A stretch of 64,000 nt of DNA from a virus, in the IMG/VR virus record IMGVR_UViG_3300025098_000013, positions 1 to 64,000 of that record; one strand, given 5' to 3'. The translations under genes and the position numbers were made by a program. The notes under the pieces are model-generated. The model had not been told where the DNA came from and ran no database searches. It saw only the letters and a list, made by a program, of their open reading frames with translations. Positions 24,140 to 32,696 of this stretch are shown here, in pieces (the stretch's first letter is position 1; every line of letters starts with the position of its first letter).

Positions 24140-26230
24140 TTTATGAAGAAACTTATCAATTACATAGCAAAAAAAGTGTGGAACGAAGTGGGTGTATCCT
24201 TAAATGAAGGTATACATACCAAAGAGTCACTGAAAGCTACATACAAAGTAGTTTCAGACATATTAGGTGAATCTATTGCAGAAGAGTTACTTATCAACTT
24301 ATTAGAAGCTAAAGATGATAAAGTCGATCCTGATACTGAAGTAACTTATAAGAATAAGGATGGTGAAAAGAAAACCACGACTTATAAAACTGCGATATCA
24401 TCCGATAAAGAATCCCCTCAATACAAAGCAGCAGATACCCTCAGAAATACCAATGATACGCCGGAAGAAAAAGAAGACGATGGTAAGTTTTCAAAATCCG
24501 ACCAAATTGGTATGATGACTCAGATAGAAAAAGATGCTCAAGCTAATACCGATGATAACGAATCCGATTCTACAAACGAACCATCACCAAAAATCACCGA
24601 CAGCGTATATGGTACTGCTGGAAAGGGTGATACTGACGTAAAGAACAATATGTTCAAATACGGATTCTCAGGATATCAGAAAGGTACTGGTAAAAGGCCG
24701 GCTCCTGGTTCTCCTGGTTCTGCTTTTAACGAAATCGCATCTGGTGAAGGTATTCATATGCTGAACGAGAACCCAAATATGACCGAAGAAGAGTTGGCTC
24801 GTAAAATGTATGACCAATACAAAGAAACCGCACTTGGTAAAGAGCAAAGTAGGTCATCCGGAGTTGGTAGTATACCAAGTGACGTTGAAAATGACAAACT
24901 ATACTCAAAATGTGTGATATCAGCACGGTCAGCTAAAACCAAATACGATACGACTCAAAATAGAGTATCCGAACTACAATCTAAAGGTAACTTTGGTAGT
25001 ATTGATAAGATAGACACTTATTATGGAGCAGCAGAATCCATAGATGCGCAGGTGTTAGCAATTAATGGCGCTAATAAGGTAATTTTACCCAATGGTACTG
25101 AGGTTGGTAAAGAAGATGCTGTTGCTTTTGTAAAAGCCGGTGGTGGTGGTATGAACCCATCCGATACTGCTACGTTTGCTAAGGATAAGTCTGGTAATTT
25201 ACTTATACAATTCCACTCAGACAAAACATCCACCGCAGATATCCAAGATAACTCTACCCTAGCTCAGGAGGGTGAAAATTATAAATCATCCATTGATAAA
25301 CTTGATGGGTTATCTGATGAACAAAAGACTAAGGCAAAGGCATTAGTCGATGAATACTCTGATAAAATGTCTTCCATTGAAGGCAGTTATAATAGCCAAA
25401 CGGCTAAGATTGCTGGTAGATTATCAGAACTTCCAGTTGAAGCTCAAGTAGATATCATCGAAAAGGATACTGGTACTTTGAAGAAAAATATAGAAGTTGC
25501 AATTTTTGGTAAAGATGGTAAGCCTAAAAAACAATTTCAAAATTACCTTTCAGATGGAGCCACCTCAGATTCACTTTCTACGGAAGACAAGTACAATGCT
25601 ATTCGTAGATTAGTAGCTGATGGTAATGGTAAAAGTAATGAGATTAAGGTAATCACTAAAGTAGGCCTCGCTTTACAATCTAAAGATTCATCTGTTGAAG
25701 GTATTGATGTTAAAAAATTAATTTCTGATGAGAGGGAGCAGGTTGTAAATCTTCAAAGAGAACGTATACAACAACTAAACTCACAAGGTTCTACTGACGT
25801 AGATGGTGTTGCTGTTCCATTGGGTAGGTTAATGGAGGCTGAGGAGACTATTAGGGGATTTCATCTCACATTGATGGACTACCCACCAAAGGATTACAAA
25901 GAAGGTGACCCATCATCTATGGTAGGTTCATCTCTCGATGTCAATATGGGTGGTGCTCAAGTAAATGGTGAAAAGCTTAGAGGCTGTATGGGTGTTGGTA
26001 GTAGTACCGAATTTAAACAAAAATTCAGACTTAATGAAGTTGATGAAATCGTAAAAGATAAAGAAGGTAATGTTACTGGTAAGACTGTATTCGTTTACGC
26101 CATAGATTCCAAAGGTAAGCAACTGGAAATAGGTAAGAAGTCCTACCGTTCTAAAGCAGGTGCTACTGGGAAGACTAACAATACATTTACATATAGTAGT
26201 GAAATACAAAAGTGTTTCAAATCTAAGTAG
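24137..26230 (+). CDS. Large hypothetical protein, possibly virion-associated
   Basis: A 697-residue acidic protein with no family recognised. Residues 1-55 are helical (KKLINYIAKKVWNEVG; VSDILGESIAEELLINLL). Residues 55-160 are low-complexity, D, E, K and T-rich. Later parts include KYGFSGYQKGTGKRPAPGSP, VILPNGTEVGKEDAVAFVKA, GNLLIQFHSDKTSTADIQD, coiled-coil segments and a final KCFKSK. The strongly charged composition and size resemble internal head or ejected proteins, but this is only a guess. ATG 24143 is an alternative start. It lies between middle-class and replication genes. Confidence 0.65.
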   Translation: MFMKKLINYIAKKVWNEVGVSLNEGIHTKESLKATYKVVSDILGESIAEELLINLLEAKDDKVDPDTEVTYKNKDGEKKTTTYKTAISSDKESPQYKAADTLRNTNDTPEEKEDDGKFSKSDQIGMMTQIEKDAQANTDDNESDSTNEPSPKITDSVYGTAGKGDTDVKNNMFKYGFSGYQKGTGKRPAPGSPGSAFNEIASGEGIHMLNENPNMTEEELARKMYDQYKETALGKEQSRSSGVGSIPSDVENDKLYSKCVISARSAKTKYDTTQNRVSELQSKGNFGSIDKIDTYYGAAESIDAQVLAINGANKVILPNGTEVGKEDAVAFVKAGGGGMNPSDTATFAKDKSGNLLIQFHSDKTSTADIQDNSTLAQEGENYKSSIDKLDGLSDEQKTKAKALVDEYSDKMSSIEGSYNSQTAKIAGRLSELPVEAQVDIIEKDTGTLKKNIEVAIFGKDGKPKKQFQNYLSDGATSDSLSTEDKYNAIRRLVADGNGKSNEIKVITKVGLALQSKDSSVEGIDVKKLISDEREQVVNLQRERIQQLNSQGSTDVDGVAVPLGRLMEAEETIRGFHLTLMDYPPKDYKEGDPSSMVGSSLDVNMGGAQVNGEKLRGCMGVGSSTEFKQKFRLNEVDEIVKDKEGNVTGKTVFVYAIDSKGKQLEIGKKSYRSKAGATGKTNNTFTYSSEIQKCFKSK

Positions 26231-26240
26231 GAGATAATGA

Positions 26241-26627
26241 GTGAGAACACAATTATTATGTACATTTTCAACTGAGAGTGAATTCGAAGATATGGTAAAA
26301 CATATATTATCGGCATATGAAATATTTAGCCGTAAGATATTTGTTCTAAAATTAAAACCATCAAATGAGTTGGTAATAAGTTATAATATAGTACCAAATG
26401 GTGTTAAATTTTTACCAGCTACGATTATGGTACATAGAAAGAAGGAATCGAATACCATGTACACAATAAATTCACTGAATACATTAATAACATCTGAAAA
26501 TGGTGGGTATTTAGATAAATCGTATCAAGTAGATTGGAACAAATATAGGAATTCACTTATACTTACAGATGGTGATGGCTTTAAGGTAATGAAGACGAGT
26601 TTATTCCGAATTATTGACGTTAATTAA
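26241..26627 (+). CDS. Small conserved phage protein upstream of gp32
   Basis: A 128-residue protein starting at GTG 26241 behind AGGAGATAATGA. Segments MRTQLLCTFSTESEF, ILSAYEIFSRKIFVLKL, ATIMVHRKKESNTMYTINSLN and SYQVDWNKYRNSLILT look like a protein common in marine T4-like phages, as I recall, but without known role. The upstream ATG at 26237 opens only a 12-codon frame. It lies 141 nt before gp32 and could act in replication or recombination. Confidence 0.6.
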   Translation: MRTQLLCTFSTESEFEDMVKHILSAYEIFSRKIFVLKLKPSNELVISYNIVPNGVKFLPATIMVHRKKESNTMYTINSLNTLITSENGGYLDKSYQVDWNKYRNSLILTDGDGFKVMKTSLFRIIDVN

Positions 26628-26638
26628 CTCCAGCGCCA

Positions 26639-26646
26639 TATTTATA
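26639..26646 (+). promoter_or_regulatory. Late-type motif TATTTATA upstream of gp32
   Basis: TATTTATA, far upstream of gp32 (ATG 26769) and before a separate Bacteroidetes-type promoter at 26698-26729. gp32 may thus be transcribed in both phases, as T4 gene 32 is. Confidence 0.45.
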
Positions 26647-26697
26647 TGAGTACGAAAGTACAACAACAAAATAAAAAATAAAATATTTTAGAATACA

Positions 26698-26729
26698 TTT
26701 GGTTTTGTCACCCAAATGTTGTATATTAG
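26698..26729 (+). promoter_or_regulatory. Bacteroidetes-type promoter for gp32
   Basis: TTTGG at 26698-26702, 19 bp, TATATTAG at 26722-26729. The start codon is about 39 nt further on. Confidence 0.7.
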
Positions 26730-26768
26730 TGACATAGTTAACAATTAATAATTAAAAAGAGTAGTATT

Positions 26769-27530
26769 ATGGCTATTGATTTAAATGCAATCCGCAATCG
26801 TTTGAACACGCTTCAAACAAAAGTAACAAAGACTGATAATCTTTGGAAACCACAACCAGGTAAACAACAAATCCGTATTTTACCTTACACCCACAACGCT
26901 TCGAATCCGTTTATTGAACTTTACTTCCACTTTGGTTTTGGTGGTAAAAACATCATCTCTCCAAGTTCATTTGGTGAGGCTGACCCTTTATTGGAATTCG
27001 CTGAAAAGTTGAAAGCAACTGGAAATCGTGATGATTACCAATTGTCTCGTAAATTAACTCCTAAGATGAGAACATACGTACCAGTATTGGTTCGTGGTGA
27101 AGAGTCTGAAGGTGTTAAGTTTTGGGGATTTGGTAAAAACGTTTACCAAGAACTATTAGGGTTCTTCGCAGACCCTGATTATGGTGATTTGACCGATCCA
27201 GTAAATGGTCGTGATGTAACAGTAGAATTCAAAACTGCTGCTGAACTTGGTAAGTCTTATCCTGAGACCTACATCCGTGTAAAACCAAACACAACTCCAA
27301 TCTCTGAGGATTCAAACATTGTTGAATCATCTAAAGAGCAGATTGAACTTCCAGGTATGTTCAAAAAAGTAACATATGAAGAAATGGAAGGTATGTTGAA
27401 AGAATGGTTAGAAACTGGTGAAGTATCAGATACGAAAGAACAACCAGTTGCTGAAACATCTCAACCAACTCAATCAACTTCTCCCGCATCTAATGTAAAA
27501 GATGCATTTGACGATTTATTTAACGACTAA
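26769..27530 (+). CDS. 32: Single-stranded DNA-binding protein, T4 gp32-like
   Basis: A 253-residue protein. The OB-fold core follows the marine gp32 pattern: NLWKPQPGKQQIRILPY near 24-40, ELYFHFGFGGKNII, then KTAAELGKSYPETYIRVKP. The C-terminal ~50 residues are flexible and end in the acidic DAFDDLFND, which in gp32 recruits replication partners. There is no cysteine at all, so the zinc site of T4 gp32 is absent. It coats single-stranded DNA during replication and recombination. It is followed after 5 nt by UvsX, the recombinase it works with. Confidence 0.88.
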   Translation: MAIDLNAIRNRLNTLQTKVTKTDNLWKPQPGKQQIRILPYTHNASNPFIELYFHFGFGGKNIISPSSFGEADPLLEFAEKLKATGNRDDYQLSRKLTPKMRTYVPVLVRGEESEGVKFWGFGKNVYQELLGFFADPDYGDLTDPVNGRDVTVEFKTAAELGKSYPETYIRVKPNTTPISEDSNIVESSKEQIELPGMFKKVTYEEMEGMLKEWLETGEVSDTKEQPVAETSQPTQSTSPASNVKDAFDDLFND

Positions 27531-27535
27531 TCAGT

Positions 27536-28666
27536 ATGGCTAAGAAGAAGGCAAGTTCACGTGATGAACTATCTTCTATCCTCGCTACCAACCTAAACAA
27601 GAAGTTTAAGTCCGCCAATAAGGTGGCTTTCTTCTTGGATGGGGCGGAGACAACTCCTACCGACTTAGATGAGTGGGTATCGACTGGCTCCCCTATGTTG
27701 GATTTAGCAATCTCAAACCGACCAAATGGTGGATTACCAGTAGGTCGTATTACTGAGATTACAGGATTAGAAGGTAGTGGTAAATCACTATTGGCAGCTC
27801 ATTCAATTGCAGACACTCAGAAGAAAGGTGGTCTTGGAGTCTATATAGATACCGAGAACGCAATGAATCAAGAGTTCTTAGAAGCAATTGGTGTTGATGT
27901 CAAAAAGATGTTATATGTTCCATTAGAAACAGTGGAAGACATCTTTGAAGCAATTGATTCAATTATTGAATCAGTACGTTCTTCTGATAAGAAGAAATTG
28001 GTTACAATCGTAGTTGACTCCGTAGCAGGTGCATCTACTAAAGTTGAGATATCAGCTGATTACGACCAAGCTGGTTACGCAACTCAAAAAGCCATCATTA
28101 TCTCGAAGGCAATGAGAAAGGTAACTAATCTTATTGGACGAGAACGAATTTCACTAATCTTCACCAATCAATTGAGAACACGTTTAGGTGTATCATTTGG
28201 TGACCCTTGGACAACGAGTGGTGGTAAGGCAATTGCTTTCCACTCATCGTGTAGATTGAGACTGAAACAAATGGGTCAGTTAAAATCCAAAGTAGGTGGT
28301 GTAGACCAAGTGGTTGGTATTAAGACTCGTGCTCAAGTAGTTAAGAATAGAATGGGGCCACCGCTTCGTTCGGTAGATTACGATATTTACTTTGATAGGG
28401 GTATCGATAATTATGGTTCTTGGTTACAAATGATGAAGAGTTATAAACTGATTGACCAAAGTGGTGCTTGGTACACTTACGCGGATAAAGAGACTGGTGA
28501 GGAGATTAAGTTCCAAGCCAAGAATTTCGAAGACCTCCTACAAGAGAGACCCGAACTAAAAGAGTCAATTTATTCTCAAATTTGTAATGCATATATTATG
28601 TCTTACAAAAAATCAAGTGAAGAGGCAAATATAGATAACGTAGAAGTAGAAGATTTCGATGCATAG
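27536..28666 (+). CDS. uvsX: UvsX RecA-like recombinase
   Basis: A 376-residue RecA-family ATPase. Walker A GLEGSGKS is at 77-84, and Walker B ends with D161 (LVTIVVDSVAG). The DNA-binding loop region contains SKAMRKVTN and FTNQLRTRLG. It loads on gp32-coated DNA and drives strand invasion, needed for recombination-dependent replication in T4-like phages. No UvsY-like gene was recognised in the window. The C-terminus overlaps the exonuclease start by 8 nt. Confidence 0.93.
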   Translation: MAKKKASSRDELSSILATNLNKKFKSANKVAFFLDGAETTPTDLDEWVSTGSPMLDLAISNRPNGGLPVGRITEITGLEGSGKSLLAAHSIADTQKKGGLGVYIDTENAMNQEFLEAIGVDVKKMLYVPLETVEDIFEAIDSIIESVRSSDKKKLVTIVVDSVAGASTKVEISADYDQAGYATQKAIIISKAMRKVTNLIGRERISLIFTNQLRTRLGVSFGDPWTTSGGKAIAFHSSCRLRLKQMGQLKSKVGGVDQVVGIKTRAQVVKNRMGPPLRSVDYDIYFDRGIDNYGSWLQMMKSYKLIDQSGAWYTYADKETGEEIKFQAKNFEDLLQERPELKESIYSQICNAYIMSYKKSSEEANIDNVEVEDFDA

Positions 28667-29708
28667 TAGATACGCAGAACTCCTCAATGAGGTGAGTAAA
28701 GAACATAGTGAAGTTAAAGACGAAAGTCTAAATGATAACGTTCTAATCATAGATGGATTAAATCAATTTATCAGAGTATTTGGGGCAGTACCTGCGTTGA
28801 ATGATGATGGAGAACATTGTGGTGGTGTGACAGGATTCCTTCTGTCCACCGCTGCAACCATCCGAAGATTGAAACCTACACGTGTCGTTATCGTGTTTGA
28901 TGGTAAAGGTGGGTCTAATCGTAGAAAGTCAATGTATAAAGGTTATAAGGAAGGTCGTACTGGTCTGACTAAAATCAATAGATTGGCTGGATACGAAGAT
29001 TTGGAGGACCAACAAGTATCGATGAGAAATCAATTCACACGATTGATTGAGTATCTCCAAGTCTTACCTATCTCTCTTACCTATATTGATTATGTAGAAG
29101 CTGATGATATCATGGCATATCTCGCAAATCACTACTTTAAGAAAAATGTTACAATCATCTCATCAGACAAAGACTTTTTACAATTGGTAAATCACCGAAT
29201 CAAGGTATACGCTCCAACTAAGAAGAAAATGTATGATGAAGAACTTGTAATGAAGGATTATGGTGTTAAACCACAAAATCTTGTATTTTATCGTATGATT
29301 GAGGGTGATAAATCTGATAACATTGAGGGTGTCCGTGGTGTTGGTCCTAAAACCATTCTTAATAAGATGACATTCCTAAATGATGAGGTTCTTGAAATGG
29401 ACACATTCATATCTAAAATCAAAACTGAGTGTGATGATAAACTATCACAAAAGTTGATTGAGAATGTAACAACTCTCGAAATGAATTACAATCTAATGCA
29501 ACTTAAAGATCCTGAAATCTCATCTTCAATCAAATCTAAGGTTAGGGAGATTATGGATGAACAAGAGGCAACTTTGGATGTGCCAGAATTTAAGAAGATG
29601 TTTATGTATGACAAATTATATACTGCATTTTCAAACGTAGATTCATGGTTACGTAATTCATTTACTTTATTAGATGGTTATTTAAAAAACCATGTTAATG
29701 AATCCTGA
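28659..29708 (+). CDS. 5'-3' exonuclease (T4 RNase H / FEN family)
   Basis: A 349-residue FEN/PIN nuclease. Metal ligands are visible: D32 (IIDGLNQ), D81 (VFDGKGG), E148, D149 and D150 (VEADD), D170 and D172 (SSDKDF), D217 and D220 (GDKSDN). A helix-hairpin-helix GVRGVGPKT follows at about 224-232. It removes RNA primers and flaps in Okazaki fragment maturation. The first ~25 residues are extra. It overlaps UvsX by 8 nt and the next gene by 17 nt. Confidence 0.88.
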   Translation: MHSRYAELLNEVSKEHSEVKDESLNDNVLIIDGLNQFIRVFGAVPALNDDGEHCGGVTGFLLSTAATIRRLKPTRVVIVFDGKGGSNRRKSMYKGYKEGRTGLTKINRLAGYEDLEDQQVSMRNQFTRLIEYLQVLPISLTYIDYVEADDIMAYLANHYFKKNVTIISSDKDFLQLVNHRIKVYAPTKKKMYDEELVMKDYGVKPQNLVFYRMIEGDKSDNIEGVRGVGPKTILNKMTFLNDEVLEMDTFISKIKTECDDKLSQKLIENVTTLEMNYNLMQLKDPEISSSIKSKVREIMDEQEATLDVPEFKKMFMYDKLYTAFSNVDSWLRNSFTLLDGYLKNHVNES

Positions 29709-30240
29709 TTTAAGAACTGAAGTATGGGAAGGTACTATTGAGTATCATAACCTTAAAGAAGTTGGTTGGTATGGTATAGGTGGTCCCGAACACCCTCTAT
29801 TTAAAACATTAATAGATAGGAGTTTATCGGAATCAAAATATATATCAGAATATCAGCTATATGTAGTTGGTGGTTTATTAGAAGAGTGGGTATCTTGGGA
29901 TATTGACCTTGCTATTATAGGAGAATATGATCCTGTTAAAATTAAGGAAATTGCCGAAACAGTTATGAAAATTTCATTTGAACTTAGAGTTTTTGTTGAT
30001 TTTCATTTTCAAAGAAAATTATGGCCTGTACATTTGTATTCAAAATATGGGGGTTATGAAGAGTATCATGATTGTTATAGACTTAGTAATAATTTTAAAA
30101 ACAATGGTAATCCACAGGATTTAAGTAATCTTGTAGAAGTAGATGGGCTGTATATGCATACCATACACTATCCATTTCAAAAACATATTACGAGGCGTGA
30201 AGAGGGTTACATACATAAAGCCCCTCTTTTACTAAATTAA
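29692..30240 (+). CDS. Nucleotidyltransferase-like protein
   Basis: A 182-residue protein with a minimal nucleotidyltransferase (Pol-beta-like) pattern: VVGG at 58-61, W-D-I-D with D70 and D72, then VFVDFHF with D103. The classical GG...DxD...D arrangement suggests transfer of NMP to a protein, RNA or small molecule. There is no toxin-antitoxin partner visible. ATG 29692 overlaps the exonuclease end by 17 nt; ATG 29698 is an alternative. It is the last gene before the helicase promoter. Function remains open. Confidence 0.5.
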   Translation: MLMNPDLRTEVWEGTIEYHNLKEVGWYGIGGPEHPLFKTLIDRSLSESKYISEYQLYVVGGLLEEWVSWDIDLAIIGEYDPVKIKEIAETVMKISFELRVFVDFHFQRKLWPVHLYSKYGGYEEYHDCYRLSNNFKNNGNPQDLSNLVEVDGLYMHTIHYPFQKHITRREEGYIHKAPLLLN

Positions 30241-30241
30241 G

Positions 30242-30273
30242 TTTGGATAGTTCAAATTAAAGTCGTATATTAG
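30242..30273 (+). promoter_or_regulatory. Bacteroidetes-type promoter for the helicase
   Basis: TTTGG at 30242-30246, 19 bp, TATATTAG at 30266-30273; ATG at 30281 is 7 nt later, so the message is probably leaderless or nearly so. Confidence 0.72.
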
Positions 30274-30280
30274 TAACTAT

Positions 30281-31639
30281 ATGGAGAAGTTAGGAAGTAA
30301 ATTTAGTACATCATTTCAAAATAAGGTAATATCTGCCATAATATCCGATAGGCCGTTTACACGTCAAATCTACGATATACTAAAGCCGGAATACTTTGAC
30401 TCTGAAGCATCTGAATGGTTGGTAACCAACATCATGAAGCACTTTGATGAGTATGAGACCATGCCAACATTAGATGTCTTAAAAGTTAAAGTCAATTCCA
30501 TTGAACGAGATGTTCTAAAAACATCAGTAGTAGACACCTTAAAGTATGCATGGAATCACTTAGATAGTGATGACCTTTCGTATGTTAAAGACCAAGTTTT
30601 AGACTTTTGTAAGAACCAATCCATTAAGAATGCAATATTAGATTCGGTAACACTATTAGAGGATGGAAGATACGAGACCATAAAGAAGAACATTGATACT
30701 GCTATGAAAGCCGGTCAGGATTCGGATATTGGACACGACTATAAAATAATGATTACGGATAGATACGAAGATACAGTCCGTAATGTAGTTTCGACTGGAT
30801 GGGATGTCGTTGACGAAATAACTCAAGGTGGGTTTGGTAAAGGTGAGTTAATTTTATTCGCAGCTCCTCCTGGAATTGGTAAGTCTTGGGCATTAGTTAA
30901 TATTGGTGTCAATGCTATGAAAGCCGGTAAAACAGTAGCTCATTATACGTTGGAATTAAATGAAGGATATACGGGCCAGAGATATGATGCTGTTTTGAGT
31001 GGTGTAGCAGTTGCTAACCTAAAGTATAATATGGAGGATGTCCAAAAGGCAGTTGAAAATGTAAAAGGTGACTTGGTAATCAAACACTATCCAACTAAAA
31101 CAGCTGGTGTAACTTCGTTAAAAGCACATATGGATAAGATGACTTTACAAGGTAAGAAGCCGGATTTGGTTATCGTGGATTACGCTGACCTTTTAAGAGG
31201 GCCACAAAAAGAAAAAAGACACGAGGAGTTGGAAGAAATTATTGAAGACCTACGAGGTTTGGCAGGTGAGTATGAAGTTCCAGTCTTTACAGCATCTCAG
31301 ATTAATAGAAGTGGTGCAGAAGATGACATCATTACAGGTACTAAGATTGCTGGGTCATTCTCCAAGATGATGACTGCTGATTTTGTGGTATCATTATCTC
31401 GTAAGATTGAAGATAAACTCGCTGGAACTGGTAGATGGCACGTAATTAAGAATAGATTTGGACCTGATGGTATGACATTCCCATCCAAAGCAAACTTCTC
31501 AACTGGCCAAATTCACATATATAATGAGGATTCTATAAATGGTAGACAAACTCAAAAAGATATGAAACAAGGGGAGAGTTTAGTAAGAAAAGAATTGGCA
31601 CAAAAATATAAAGAAATGAGTGGTGATATAGGTTTTTAG
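30281..31639 (+). CDS. 41: Replicative DNA helicase, T4 gp41-like (DnaB family)
   Basis: A 452-residue RecA-fold hexameric helicase. The N-terminal ~150 residues are a helical domain, then a linker, then Walker A APPGIGKS (195-202), HYTLE, and Walker B LVIVDYADLL. ASQINRSGAE follows as the later conserved motif. It unwinds DNA at the fork. No primase (gp61) gene is recognisable in the window, so primase must be elsewhere. Translation from ATG 30281 lies 7 nt after the promoter element. Confidence 0.88.
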   Translation: MEKLGSKFSTSFQNKVISAIISDRPFTRQIYDILKPEYFDSEASEWLVTNIMKHFDEYETMPTLDVLKVKVNSIERDVLKTSVVDTLKYAWNHLDSDDLSYVKDQVLDFCKNQSIKNAILDSVTLLEDGRYETIKKNIDTAMKAGQDSDIGHDYKIMITDRYEDTVRNVVSTGWDVVDEITQGGFGKGELILFAAPPGIGKSWALVNIGVNAMKAGKTVAHYTLELNEGYTGQRYDAVLSGVAVANLKYNMEDVQKAVENVKGDLVIKHYPTKTAGVTSLKAHMDKMTLQGKKPDLVIVDYADLLRGPQKEKRHEELEEIIEDLRGLAGEYEVPVFTASQINRSGAEDDIITGTKIAGSFSKMMTADFVVSLSRKIEDKLAGTGRWHVIKNRFGPDGMTFPSKANFSTGQIHIYNEDSINGRQTQKDMKQGESLVRKELAQKYKEMSGDIGF

Positions 31640-31697
31640 AGACTATATATTACCACCCCAATTAACATAATGTCTAACAATTTAACAAGGAATCCCT

Positions 31698-32690
31698 ATG
31701 GGTCTATTTGATAATCGAGTACCATTCAAACCATTTGAATATCCAGAATATTACACCGAAGGTTGGTTGAAACAAGCACAAGCTTTTTGGTTACATACCG
31801 AAATACCAATGCAAGGTGATATTAAGGATTGGAATGAAAATCTAACCGCCGAAGAAAAGAACTTAGTGGGTAATATCCTACTTGGATTTGCACAAACGGA
31901 ATGTGCTGTATCTGATTATTGGACTACTATGGTCACTAATTGGTTTCCAAAGCATGAGATTAAGCAAATGGCTATGATGTTTGGTTCACAAGAGACCATT
32001 CATGCAACTGCATATTCATATTTGAATGAGTCACTTGGATTGGAAGACTTTGAGGCATTCTTACACGAACCTGCTACTGCTGAACGTTTTGAGAACTTAG
32101 CTGAAGTTACAAACAATTACACTTACGAAGATTTGAAGAATAATTCAGAAGCTCGTAAAGAGGTAGCAAGGTCACTCGCTATATTCTCAGCATTTACCGA
32201 AGGGGTTGCACTTTACTCATCATTTGCAGTATTGTACTCATTCCAAATGAGAAACAAGTTGAAGGGTATTGGTCAACAAATGAAGTGGTCAGTACGTGAT
32301 GAGTCACTACACTCAAGAATGGGGTGTCAGTTATTCAAACATATGTGTAATGAATATCCTGAACTATTAGATGATTGTAAGGATTCAATCGAAGAGGCTG
32401 CAAAGTTGATTCAAGTATTGGAACACAAATACATTGATAAGATGTTTGAAATGGGTGATTTGGAGAATCTTAAAAAAGAAGACCTAAAGAACTTTATCAA
32501 TCAAAGACTAAATGAAAAATTAAATGAGTTGGGTTACGAATCAACGTTTACATACGATGAAGACTCAGCAGCACAATTAGAATGGTTCTATCACTTAACT
32601 GGTGGACATACACATACGGACTTCTTCGCTTTGAGACCTACTGATTATAGTAAGGCAAATGAAGGTGAAGATTGGGACGATATATTTTAA
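31698..32690 (+). CDS. nrdB: Ribonucleotide reductase class I beta subunit
   Basis: A 330-residue ferritin-like radical subunit. The ligand signature ETIHATAY gives EXXHXXXY, in which the last Tyr is the radical-bearing residue. Other iron ligands are E in AQTECAVSDYW, E in FTEGVAL, and E and H in RDESLHSR. It forms the radical used by NrdA to reduce ribonucleotides for phage DNA synthesis. The leader contains AAGGAAT. nrdA follows after 6 nt. Confidence 0.93.
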   Translation: MGLFDNRVPFKPFEYPEYYTEGWLKQAQAFWLHTEIPMQGDIKDWNENLTAEEKNLVGNILLGFAQTECAVSDYWTTMVTNWFPKHEIKQMAMMFGSQETIHATAYSYLNESLGLEDFEAFLHEPATAERFENLAEVTNNYTYEDLKNNSEARKEVARSLAIFSAFTEGVALYSSFAVLYSFQMRNKLKGIGQQMKWSVRDESLHSRMGCQLFKHMCNEYPELLDDCKDSIEEAAKLIQVLEHKYIDKMFEMGDLENLKKEDLKNFINQRLNEKLNELGYESTFTYDEDSAAQLEWFYHLTGGHTHTDFFALRPTDYSKANEGEDWDDIF

Positions 32691-32696
32691 TAAGTT

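Noticed and set aside
26237-26275. ATG 26237 as gene start
   Set aside because: It opens only a 12-codon frame; GTG 26241 in another frame gives a 128-residue protein with conserved-looking segments.
30281-31639. Helicase fused to a primase (T7 gp4 type)
   Set aside because: The N-terminal ~150 residues are helical without zinc or TOPRIM motifs; it fits a gp41/DnaB-type helicase only.
31646-31653. TATATTAC before nrdB as a promoter
   Set aside because: No TTTGG at the 19-bp distance; the site falls outside the pattern of the other eleven.
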